Origin: Spizellomyces punctatus DAOM BR117
Lineage: Eukaryota; Chytridiomycota; Chytridiomycetes; Spizellomycetales; Spizellomycetaceae
Length of the DNA stretch: 64,000 nt
Assembly (NCBI RefSeq): GCF_000182565.1
Contig: NW_015971555.1
Coordinates: 124,001 to 188,000, forward strand
Reading direction: 5' to 3'
Positions within the stretch are counted from its first letter, which is position 1. Every line of letters begins with the position of its first letter. The translations under genes were made by a program, and so were the position numbers. Below, one piece after another: positions 36,501 to 47,820 of the stretch. The notes beneath the pieces were generated by a model. The model saw nothing but the letters and a program-made list of their open reading frames with translations, did no database searches and had not been told where the DNA came from.

Positions 36501-39500
36501 ATCACCTATAGATTTGGCTGCAAGCGCGACACCGGCGACAGGTGGGAACGGCATGGCGAACAAAGTGGCTGTACTGGTCGGTGACTTAATCGCAGAACAG
36601 ATATCGTCGGTCGTACTGGGCATCAGTGGGTTCAAGATGATTCCACCTGGCATGGTGGCAGGAAATGGAACTGGCGGCGCGATTATTGACCAATTCAGCG
36701 GTCTGAAATTCCGTATCCCCCCCCCCCTGCTACATCGTCTGAATCCTTTGAGATCAGACGCTTCCATCAACCTATCGGAAATCTTAGGTGTTGACCCACA
36801 GCTGAATGGCTTTGGGTTGGCACTATCGAGTGCGTCTGTACGGACGCTCCCGCAAGCGTCTTTGGCAGTGGGCGCCGGGGCCCAACTGACTAATCCTATG
36901 CCAGTTTCCGCTAAAGTCCCTTATGCAGAGATTACAATGGAATTCGGAGGTTTGGACTTTGTGGTGGTGTCCGTGTCCAATATTTCGGTTGTGGCGAAGG
37001 GGACCGGCAGCATGACTCCATCGCTCTCAATGCGGTTTGTCCACAGCGAAGGCATTCAGGATAAAGTGGCTGAGTTCGTCAGCACCTTTATCAACGGGAG
37101 GATAATGGATGGCGTAGGTATCAAGACGATATACTTTGGCACAGGCCCAAATGAACGGAACGACCTTCTTTCCGCCGTAAAGCTAGACGTCAGTTCATTC
37201 ACGAAGAACATCCGAACCGAAAATATTGTGAACGGTATCGTTGGCATGGTTTTAGGCAAAGATTTCCACTTTCCTCTTAGCGTGAACGACCTTTTCGGCG
37301 CCGTAAAACAAATCGTGGAAGGTACGGTGCGTGTGGAGACCCAGGCCAACAAAATCATTGCGGCAAATCTGGATGGGATGAGAATGGCTTTTCCGTTTAC
37401 GATAGATGCTGACATTGGCCTGGTCGGGGTTGGCATCGGGATCGATGGAAATGGGCTTATGGATGTAAACATACCTACAGGTGTCAAAATTGTGACGAGC
37501 AGAATCAATGGGTTGGGAGCTCTTGTCAGATTTGCAGATGGGGAAGGCACGCAGAACAGTGTCGCCGACCTCGGTAGATGGATGTTCGAAGGGAACGAAA
37601 AAGGTGTTAGCATCGTCGCCGCTGGGTTGCGTTTGGGGGTCTCGGACTCGGACAGGATAAGCAGTTTCGATAAAGTCACGATCAGCATTCCGATTCAGTC
37701 TATAATTCGATCGGAAAGCGACTTGTCACCACTCCTGAACCTGTTCGCGCCCTCAATAACGCGAGTCAATTTGGCCACAATGCCTGGGAACGCCATGTCG
37801 CTCGCAGCTGGTGTTGCCATACAATCACCGATTCAACTTGCTGCCAAGTTGGGATGGGTTGGAGCCGATGTGAACTTGGACTCTCATCCTGTTGTGGATG
37901 TTGGCCTTCCCAACCTTGCAATTGATGCTTCCAACGGCTCAAGTACGCTGGCTGTAGCAACATCTTTGTTATTCAAAGACACGGACGGCACTCGCCGAGC
38001 AGTGGCAAAACTGGTCAACGGAATCGCAAATGGCGGTGTGGAAAATGTCATAGGCATTAAAGGTCTCGTGCTGGGCGCGTCGGAAGCGGACTCCATCAAG
38101 TCTTTCCAGAAGCTGTCCATTCCTTTCCGCGTTGCGAGTCTTTTGAGCCAGTTTGGCATGACGGTTCCCGTCGATTACGCGCAAGTCCAACGCTTCCTTA
38201 CATTGGGTCTTCTAAGCATGGCCATAGATATCACCAGTGGTAAGAAAATGGACGTGGGCGTCGGCGCCAATATTTCGATTGTGCCCTTCCCCACGACGAT
38301 CAACATTGGTAGTGTTGGTGTAGAGGTTGACGTAAATGGCGCGGGACTGATGGGAGTCGGACTATCGGAAGGTATCCATATTGGGCGCGCGAATACCGAA
38401 ATCAAGGCTACAGTGACCTTTAGAGAGTCTGACAGGACGGAGAGAGAGGTTGCACGGCTTGTGGATGGATTCCTAAACGGCCCTAAAGTTGGGTCTACCA
38501 TCGGGATAGGCCAACTGGTAATCGGGAACAGTTTTGCGAAAGAAGACCGTATCACCATATTGGATCAGGTCCATCTCCCATTGGATGTAGATAAAGTCTG
38601 CCAAGGGTTGGGGATCGCAGTTCCGATGGATATTACCCAGCTGCTAGGATCGACTTCTACCTCCCTCGGGACCCTCCATATTAAAACCGAACCCCGCCAA
38701 ACGCTGTCTATCACGGCCTCCACCAATTTTACCCTCCCATTCTCGTTCCCAGTTGATCTGAAGGTTGGCTATGTCTCGGCAGGCGCAAATGTTGGCGATA
38801 AGAGAGATCAAATGCACCCGCTGGCCGACTTCAGCATTCCAAATGGCATGGTGATCAAAGGAAATGGGTTTGGGGCCGACCTGAGAGCCTCCTTGAAGTT
38901 CAAAGACCAAGAGGCGACGCGAGAGGTTATTGCGGGTATGGTTCAAGGATTGTTTGATAAAGGCATGGACGGTTGGGTTGGAGTGGAGGGGATCAAGGTC
39001 GGCGGAAGCGAAAACGATGTTATCCGGGCCTTTTCAAAAGTGCGCGTGAATCTCTCGCTGGCAAGACTTCTATCGCAGCTCAATATCGCCACTCCCCTGA
39101 ATCTTCCATCGCTTGCGTCGCAACTGAATGCAACTCTCTCTGACCTGACGGTTGCAACTGCTCCAGCATCCTCTCTGGATGTAAGCACCAAACTTGGGTT
39201 TACCCTACCGTTACCCTTCAGCATCACGTTCCAAGCTGATTACTTTTATGCGCGGGCGACTGTTGGAAATGCTCCACTTGCGGTGCTTCAAATGCCGGGT
39301 CTAAGTTTGGGCACTGCTGATCACGGACGTAATACTCTCAATGTTGCGACCCGACTGAAGTTTTTAGAGACCGAGCAGGGGATGACTGAAGTTGCGAGGA
39401 TAGTTGATAACGTACTGCAAAGAGATAAGGCAGATTCCAGCGTTGGAGTTGATGGAGTGATGTTTGGTAGTAGTGACGATCCGGACAATTGGGTATGCAA

Positions 39501-42500
39501 CCTTGTCCTTAGCTGAAATCTACCCACAGGTGCTAATCGCCGAACACTCTCTAGATTCGCTTTCTCTCCAAAGCCAAAATCAATCTGCCCGCTGATTCTC
39601 TTCTTCAATCCTTCGGCGTGACCCTCCCTTTGTCGTTGACCTCTCTGCCATCAAGGCTCAATGTTACAATGGATAATCCTGTGCAGCTTAAAACACTGCC
39701 AAAACGTCAAATGGCCGTCAATACTGTGGCCAGTTTCGCCATGCCTTTTGCAATCGACTTGAGTATCGGTTTTGTCAGCGTTCGAGCCAATGTGAATGGG
39801 AAAGGGTTGGTTAATGTCGCCCTGCCTGGACTAACGGTGAAAAAAGATGAAGGAAGAAGCCGAATTACAGTAGATACAGTTGTGACGTTTGAGGATGGAT
39901 CGGATATCCAAGTGGAATTGGCAAACGTTGTCGCTGAAATTGTAGAGGCAAAGTTGAAGAGTAGGGTTGGCGTGGACCACCTAGTGTTTGGGGTCAGTGA
40001 GCAGGATACGGTATGTGTCGAGGAAAGAAGACAAGTCTTTGAAAATTGAAACTAATTTTGTTGGATAAACAGATCAAGTCATTCTCCAAAGCAAATCTGG
40101 CTCTCCCCGTGTCCGCCTTTGTCAATGCCACGGAGCCTATAAATCTGGGCACTGTCACGGCCTCCTACCTGGAAAGCATGCTCTTGTCGAACAATTCTTC
40201 AGAGTCAACAGGTCTAACAATCAAGCACGCATCCCTATCTGCGCTTCCATCCGACAAACTCAATGCCAAGGCGCAAGCTCACGTCCCACTCCCACTGCCA
40301 TTCAAGGTGGAGTTGGACATTGGGTACGCAGGCGTGAGGTGGATTGGAGTGGACAAAACCAAAGTTTTGGGAGTTGATGTTCGAGGAATACAACTCAAAG
40401 ATGAGAACGTGGAAATTGACGCCCTTATGGGGTTTGAAGACTCGGGCGATTCTAGAAGCGTTCTGAAGCACGTAACTGATGGGAATGGTGATGGCTCGTT
40501 TCCTGGCACGCTTGGTATCGCCGGTTTGGTGTTTGGCGCTACCGATGGTGACATTATTCAGGTGAGCGTGGTCTGATTTATCAGGGAAACGATCGAACAA
40601 GTGATTCTAAATAACTTCGTGGTATTAGGCCTTTTCAAAGATCGAGCTACCAATTCCAATCAACCCCGTTGGCCAAGTACTCTCTAAATATGTCAATCAG
40701 CTTATTGATAACCTGCTGTCTGGAGTTCCATCAACTGGTGCAATCCAACATGCACCTTCCAAAGGCTTCCAAATCCATTTCTCAAAAAATGCTTCACTGA
40801 CCATCTCTCACGCTAGTGTTGAGTTTCAACCTGCAAGTATAATAACCGCGGACGTAACCGGGAGCCTACAATTTCCGGTTGATATCGCGGCGGATTTGCC
40901 ATTTCTTGCAGTTGCAATCGGATTGGATGATGTCAGCTTTCTCGATACTAGCGTAAACGGTGTCAAAATCAATGGCCAAGGTGAAAATGGCCTGCAGCTC
41001 GGTGCTAAGCTTAAAGTCTTCGACTCGGATCCCGTTCAAGATAAAGTTGCGGCGATTGCTACGGCTTTCTTCGACAATCAGAGCAACCTCCCAGGTCGCT
41101 TGAGAATTACCGGGATCAAACTCGGTGTAGCATCGATAGATTCTATCGAGACTTTTAGCGAAATGGTGTTTTCCTTGTCCCTTGATCGAGTCCTCGGCCC
41201 TTTCATCAAAGGTTCGAAAAACCAAACACTTGACATTGGAGAGTATGTCAACGGGATCAAACTCAATAAAGTAGGGGTTCGCGCAGTAGAAGGTCGAGCT
41301 CTGATAGTGGACGCCGGAGTCGGATTTAACAGTCTATTCCCCATCACTATCAAAGGGCTTGGCTATGTTGCTGTCGATCTTGGGGTGGACGAAGTGGACT
41401 TGATGACGGTAGGCTTACCTGGGATAATGTTGGTTGACGGTGCAAACTCCATGGACCTCCGCGTGAACGTCGGTTTTCGTTCATCGGATAGCGTTCAGAC
41501 AAAGGTGGCGTCGTTCTTCCAGAATATCTACACCGTTGGATGGGGTAACACCAAGGAACTGCTTGCTCTCGCTGGTCTAAAAGTCGGATACAGTGAAAAC
41601 GACTACATACGCGCCTTCTCAAAAGCTAGGTTCGGACTTCCCAGTGCGACTGTGCTAAGTCCCGGAAATGTCGATTGGGTCCTGTCCCTAGTTGGCATGA
41701 ATCGCTCAGATTTCACTGCAGCGAACTTACTGCCGCGTATCGATATACGAGGCGCTCATATATCGTTCGATGACCAAGACAGGTTACAAGTTGTTGGCAA
41801 AGCTCTTTTGAAAGGCTTCTCCATTGACGCTTCGATTGCTTTCCCACACGTGTCTACTCAACTCGGACTGAGCGGGCTAGTGTTTGCGGATTTGGAGATG
41901 AAAAATCTTGTTATCAGGCAACAAGGTGGAAATGGACTCTTGACCGAATTTACCATGACCATGGCATTCCCTAATGGTGGAACAGGCGGGATTCAGCAAG
42001 CTGTGGCCGATATCGCGAGTGATATGCAAAAACCAAATGGAACAATTAGGGGCGTTGGGCAAGCGACCAAGTTTGGATTCGGCGTTTCCAGGGATGACAT
42101 GATTGACGCCCTTGGAAAATGTGTGGGTGAACTCTCCATGCAATCCATCGGCAGACCCGCTGCATCCCTTTTCCACGATCTGTTAGTATCAGTGGTTCTC
42201 GACCTTGTCGATTTGGCTCCTGTGAGCGAGAGTGCCTTAGAAGCGAACGTAATTGCCCATATGACCCCTATCATTCCAGACATTATGGCGTCGATTCCCT
42301 TCTTGTTTATTGACGTTCGAGTGGATAGCAATGTCTTCGTAATGGCAGAAGCGACAGATATTCGACTCGACCCGTCAGGCAAAGTGCTTGTCAAGGCAAA
42401 TGCGGGATTTGCATTGCAAAATCGCGCCGCGGCGCAGACACTGGCTACTATCGGTGGAGACGCCATATTCCGGCGTCCAAAGCCAATCTCAACCAAGGTT

Positions 42501-43847
42501 GCTTTTAGCGGTATCAGATTTGGAAGGTCAAAGGAGACTGCCATACGAATCGCTGAGACCGCGATCATCGATTTCGATGTAGCGACCTTCCTAAAGGGCG
42601 TTGCGGACTATATCTCATCCCCTGCAACTGAGATGGTTCTCACAGATATTATTACCCAGATTACACCGGAAGGCGCCGATGTCAAAGCAACAGGCAAACC
42701 TCTCGGACCCCTCATGCCATTCCGAGCCCGACCCGGAGCTAGCGCTGTAGCGGTTGTGACATACGACAAAACAGATATCGTTCAAGTGTATTTCAACAAA
42801 ATCGGCATTGAACCTGGCAAGCCTATTGAGCTGGACATCAAAGTCCACTTCCTTCTTCCAAATGTCGTAGAATCCCTGCAAGATATCATTCCGCGGTTGC
42901 TGACATGGCGAAATATTGCAGAACGAGCCACTTTGGGCAAATTGGCATTAACAATGGGTGACCCACGGTCTCCGAGTGTCAGCTTCAATATGTTTGACCA
43001 AGTCGCCATTCAGGCCCCCGAACTTTATATGTATCAGCCGCTGGTTGTTCGTCCCAAACTCGTCAATCCGTTAACCCAGGGTCTTGGCCTCGATGTCTTT
43101 GTCGGTATGCCAAATCCTGGTCCATTCCATTTGAATCTGGGTGTTGTCGGTGCGAAGATCACGAATGGTGGAGGAGAGTTTGGACGCGCCAGCACACCAG
43201 ACGGGATCGTTCTTAAGAATGTAAACGAGGGCGGCAATGATCCGAACCGTAATCAGTTCCGGCTGGCGGTTCGGCTAGAATTACCTAAGAATCCTCTGTT
43301 GATCTGGGGAGCGCTTCTCGACATTCTAACGGGAAAATTCACTGATTTTAACCTCGAGTTCTTTGCGGAAACGATCGGGGGCCAGCGGGTTCCGTGGTTG
43401 ACAGCGTGTTTGGATGGTGTTCCACTATATCTCAAAGGCAACCTTTTGCGAATTATTGTGGGTCTCCTTACACATATGAAAATCCAGCTTGGACCGCTTA
43501 CGATTCCGCCGCCTCCGATATTTAACCAGGCAGCGCAGAACCTCCTTGGCAGCCTGCCGCAACAGGTGCTGATTACAGACTTTGATGCTCCACTGGGCTT
43601 CCTGCCAGCAAATTCGACGCTTCCCGCCGCTAATCAAACGATACCGGCGAACATTACCTCGTCGGTCTCCTCATCCTTGTCTGCTCCGACCGTTTCCACA
43701 ACAGTTATACTGCAACCAACTTCCAGCGCGCCTAATAGGGCTGCTTCAGCGCCCGCACCCGCGCGGTCAGTCTCGGCATCGGCGTCGTTTGTTGCATCAG
43801 CCACAGCCGCAAGGCCACCGCCAGTACCATCACTGGTCGTTACTTAG
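33576..43847 (+). CDS. giant single-pass protein with tandem LEA-2/DUF3712-like repeats (Tag1-like)
   Basis: Seven exons in phase by my model, about 3,300 residues. The N-terminal ~150 residues are hydrophilic. A separate exon near 34100-34200 encodes one membrane helix (ALIIGLFMAIVVAPLTYFVI). The rest is an array of some 15 units of about 150-180 residues. Each unit has a hydrophobic beta segment with a VGVGxDxNGxGLxxV core and a closing motif like IxGLxxGxSExDxIxSFxK (IKGLVLGASEADSIKSFQK; VEGIKVGGSENDVIRAFSK; LAGLKVGYSENDYIRAFSK). A Ser/Pro/Ala-rich tail ends the protein. This plan fits the fungal DUF3712 family that includes yeast vacuolar Tag1, implicated in ending autophagy. A vacuolar or endomembrane lumenal location is inferred. 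One exon of about 4.6 kb holds most units. Confidence 0.85.
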
Positions 43848-44214
43848 AGTTTATACTTATTCATATATGTTACATAGCTAAGACCTCAGAAGCCTTTAAA
43901 TTATTCGCAGCCTGCAACAGTACATAGATAGACTAGCCACATATTGTAAGCTTAAATACGATACCATATATTAAGACCCCCTGGCAGATAAGATTACTAA
44001 ATCTCGTTCGTTCAACATTATCACTGACTATACTGAGTTACTACTCATAGAATAATCATCAGCCGCTTGAGAGCAGTATCATTCTTGAAAGATAGTCATC
44101 TTCAATACTGTTCAACCATCAACGTCCGCTATGCTGGCTGGATTTTCCTTGCGCTTTTGACGACGCATGTCAATAGGATTTGCTACTGATATTTACTATC
44201 ACGAAGGAATTTCT
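43848..44214. other. convergent intergenic region
   Basis: AT-rich interval between the stops of the giant repeat gene (plus) and the RING1-like gene (minus). It should contain both 3' ends. I see no gene. Confidence 0.5.
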
Positions 44215-45990
44215 TCAAGATTTGAGGGCATGGTACAGTAGCAGAACACCGCCGGTTTCAGCCTTGTAATGAACAATTTCAAGCAAGTGTTCAGAAGAAA
44301 TGCGAAGAATGAATAAATGGGAAGGTGATGCAATCCACCTCCTGTCGTTCATAACTGAAATCTGCATGCGTACCTTATCCCTTGCTTCACCAACTGTGAT
44401 ATGTTTATCTAGCGGTTTCCCATGAATTGGTCGTGATAAAGTAACAACAAAGTCGTCGCTCGTCAGATCGCGAAATTGATCCGACTGCGCCGCGTAGTAC
44501 TCTCGGAGAACCATGGAGAGATGACCCACTGGAGAAGCAAGGAACACCTTTAACATCGCTTAACCATATATATGAGAATCTTAGAATCGCAACCTGTGCA
44601 TTCGTTTTCGGTACGTAGACGCAGGACTTCACCCAGTGGGAGGCGTTTGTCACAGGGGTGGGCTATAGCTGTGACTTCGATGGTCTCATCGGGGAGAAAG
44701 AGTCTCAGCATGCTTATCACATGCGTAACACCTTCCAGATCCAAAATACGCACCCACGGGGGTTGGTCTTGACCTGACAAAGTTTGAATACTCGCAGGCT
44801 CAGGCGATGGTGCGTCAGATACTGATGTTTCAGAACGAACTCCATCACTCTCCGTGTTGGATTCGCCGCATGTACCATTTTCAGACTCTATCTCGTAATC
44901 GTCATGACCATCCGGTGATATTCGTGGAGAACGTGCTGCCAGCGACAATTAGATGGACAAGACGTGAATTTAAAGGCGAAATCTTATAACATCCCTACCT
45001 AATCCATTTGCACAATCTGCAGCACCCACGGTAGTCGAGCGTTTCTGAGCGGGGACCACAGCGCTCTCTATAAGCATGAGTCCTGAAACGAGAAGATTCT
45101 CTCGGTATGATTCTACTCACCACACCCCGGCCCTTGCGGACCATTTCCTGCCTTTTAATACCCTCCTCGTACATTTTCCGGAGATTAAACGTTGATCTCG
45201 CAATTATGCTGTCGAGCTCAGTAGCGTCTTCCGTTTCAGATGATCCCAAGCTGGGATAGATCATTCGTATAATCTCGTCGAATCGGGTATCTGGGCGCAG
45301 ATTGCGCATGGAATGGCACTCTCGTCGACACGCAGGACACTCTTTGTTTCTGTCGGATATGTTAGCATCGAGAGCCAGTCAGCTCCACTGGTAAAGAGTG
45401 CATAACATACCCTTTGAAGAGTGCTTCCCTAATGCATGCATAGCAAAAGCGATGCATGCACTTTACACAGTTTTAATATCCCTCAAGATGGAATCATGAT
45501 CTGAATATTTCTTACCTCCACAGTTACCATTGTCTGTTGAAGGATATTCCGACACACTGGACAGGTGAATTCTTCACTCAGGACTTTGAGGGGACTGAAA
45601 TGCAGAGGTACAAGTTATAAAATGGTCCGGAATTACCTTTATCTGACAAAGCCAACAAGGTGCTACGTAGTGCTTATGAAGCCTCTCGCTCCTCTGACTT
45701 TGGCGCAATTATGGAAAAGCTTCCTGCCAGAACTCACAGTGTCACCTGAGTATCATCGGTTATTATAGGTATTGGAGGTCGTTGTTTTTCGTACGCAGAT
45801 AAGCCTGGAATAAACATAAAATTGCTCAAATACAATCCTTTCCACATGTCGGTCTTCGTACGGACTCTAACACATACGCAATCGGTAATCGTCCTCTGAC
45901 TGAGATTCGCTCTCATCAGCATTTCTCGCTCGTTTGTTTTTTGACTTTCCCTGCTGTACGACAGTCTTTCTTCAGAACACCGCGTGGGCT
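44215..45990 (-). CDS. RING1/RNF2-like E3 ubiquitin ligase (Polycomb PRC1 type), 5' end uncertain
   Basis: Homologue of RING1/RNF2, the E3 that ubiquitinates histone H2A in Polycomb repressive complex 1. An N-terminal exon reads basic and acidic residues (KNKRARNADESESQSEDDYRL), then LSAYEKQRPPIPIITDDTQ, aligning with the LYELxRTPQEAI segment before the animal RING. The RING is split over exons: EEFTCPVCRNILQQTMVTVE, CMHRFCYACIREALFKG, NKECPACRRECHSMRNLRPD and FDEIIRMIYPS, with all zinc ligands visible. A disordered acidic region follows, then a C-terminal RAWUL-like ubiquitin fold (LKVFLASPVGHLSMVLREYY, KPLDKHITVGEARDK, GGVLLLYHAL). Order and spacing match RING1. The start codon lies upstream of about 45,940 and was not resolved. 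Confidence 0.82.
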
Positions 45991-46347
45991 TTTCCTACGG
46001 TACATCCGGCGCCAGTATAACTTACTACAGTTTTTGTTCTAGCCTCCATTGCTGAAGCGTTGATTGATACAGAGTCTGCAGATAATTTCAGCTTTCACAA
46101 CTCTTGCAAGCGGTCCGAACATTAAAACAAAAAATGTCAAGTGGTTGTTCAGTCGCCGTGGGAAGCACTGCACGCGTTGCGACTTCGATCGTGTTCGTAA
46201 TGATTAATCACGTGATCACAGTCACATGACTATATTGGAACCGTGCGCGGGCACAACAAGAAAAGCAATTGGCGAGCAGATTAAGAGGTCCTTCCCTTTT
46301 CGCACGCGCTTAACGGCTCTGAGACCAAAGCCAAGCGAACTCCCATC
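45991..46347. promoter_or_regulatory. RING1-like/eS6 divergent promoter with TCACGTGA box
   Basis: Short interval driving the RING1-like gene (minus) and ribosomal protein eS6 (plus). A palindromic ATCACGTGAT occurs at 46207..46216 and overlaps GTGATCAC, with CACATG close by, 130-140 bases before the eS6 ATG. Cbf1/bHLH-type E-boxes are known in some fungal ribosomal protein promoters. Use here is inferred. Confidence 0.5.
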
Positions 46348-47436
46348 ATGAAGGTAGATGTCGACTTTGCGAATTTAATGAGGAGGGGATGTTGGGTGGA
46401 ATGGGAACGGGTCGATGGATGGATGGATGGACGGATGGATGGATGGATGAGCATGGGTGCTGGGACGTTCGGAGCATGAGTTAGATAGTTGGAAATGACG
46501 GACATTTGGACTAACTAGTGCCCTTCCTTGACCTCCCGATATTAGTTGAACATTGCGTACCCCGCTCTCGGGACCCAAAAGTGCATTGAGGTCGACGATG
46601 AGCGCAAGTAGTGAGTATTTTGGACAGTTGCAAGTGACAAACTCGGCTCAGAAACATCGAATCGGACGTGATCCTCACCTACCCAAACTCTTGTTCTATT
46701 TTCGATTAGCCGTATCTTCTACGACAAGCGCATGTCGACTGAAGTGAAGGGTGATGCCCTCGGTGACGAGTTCAAGGGCTACGTCTTCAAGATCACTGGT
46801 GGAAACGACAAACAAGGTTTCCCCATGAAGCAGGGTGTTTTGGAGGCCCGCCGTGTCCGTCTCCTCCTCTCTGCTGGTCACTCCTGCTACCGTCCTCGCC
46901 GGACGGGAGAGCGCAAGCGCAAGTCCGTCCGTGGGTGTATCGTCGGCAGTGACATTTCAGCTCTCTCCCTTGTTGTTGTGAAGCAGGGTGAGGCCGACAT
47001 TCCCGGTTTGACCGACACCCAGATCCCTAAGCGCCTCGGACCCAAGAGGGCTAGCAAAATCCGCAAGATGTTCAACCTCAGCAAGGAGGACGATGTTCGC
47101 AAATACGTCATCCGCCGCGAGATCCCCGGTAAGGGTGACAAAAAGGGCTACACCAAGGCCCCCAAGATCCAGCGGTTGGTCACTCCCCGTACTCTTCAGC
47201 GCAAGCGTCACTTGCTTGCTCTCAAGCGTCGTCAATCTGAGAAGGTTCAGGAGGTACGTAGTCGCATCTTGGCGGAATTTCACCGATGGTTGTGTTAACT
47301 TCATATGTCTCTAAAGGATGCTGCTGAGTACGCCAAGATTCTTGCTCAGCGTATCAAGGAGCGCAACCAGAAGCGTCAGGAACTCCACCTGAAGCGCCGT
47401 CTGTCTTCGACCCGCAAATCTACCGCCCAGGCATAG
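46348..47436 (+). CDS. RPS6: 40S ribosomal protein eS6
   Basis: Small-subunit ribosomal protein and target of S6 kinase. The first coding exon is only ATG AAG (46348..46353), as often seen in eS6 genes. After a 192-nt intron, exon 2 starts at 46546 with [20 protein letters not shown]. The main exon has [66 protein letters not shown] and [13 protein letters not shown]. The last exon ends [14 protein letters not shown], keeping the RRLSS phosphorylation cluster. The second intron border, near AAC CGT, is the least certain. Stop TAG at 47434-47436. Codon use is more biased than in neighbours, as expected for a highly expressed gene. Confidence 0.97.
46414..46450. repeat. short GATG microsatellite in eS6 intron 1
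   Basis: About nine GATG units with one substitution (GACG), lying inside the first intron of the eS6 gene. It has the same unit and orientation as the long tract at 25918..26110. Confidence 0.9.
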
Positions 47437-47820
47437 ATTATATGTCGGGAATAGTAGAGAAGTGTGGATATGGATGGTGTGCGTAGATGGGGTTGATGGA
47501 GCGGATACTGGTCTTGTGGATGGGATCGGGTCCGGTTTAATTCATCTTTTGTGGAATATATGCCATGAAACCTGGAAGTGTGTGTGTGGATGTTTCTGGG
47601 CCAGCCGGCTGCGATTTCATTGTTCCTTCGGTTGTGCTGGGTCTTTCAAAGTCGGTGTGGACCGGATGTTATATAGTACTCTTGGCAATAAGGAGAATTC
47701 TTGCATTATCTACTTGCACAACGTCATATTCACTCATACTTCTACAATTGACTGGCCTGCAGTCCAAACGCGATAATGATAATGGCCAAATTTCGACCCC
47801 ATAATGTCATTCTCCCCGAC
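47437..47820. other. convergent intergenic region between eS6 and F-box genes
   Basis: About 380 bases between two stops. T- and G-rich, with no supported gene. It should hold both polyadenylation regions. Confidence 0.5.

Noticed and set aside
34965-37688. Long minus-strand frames (up to about 325 codons) opposite the giant repeat gene
   Set aside because: The plus frame has the repeats, the membrane helix and consistent splicing; the antisense frames are codon-bias shadows without a recognisable domain.
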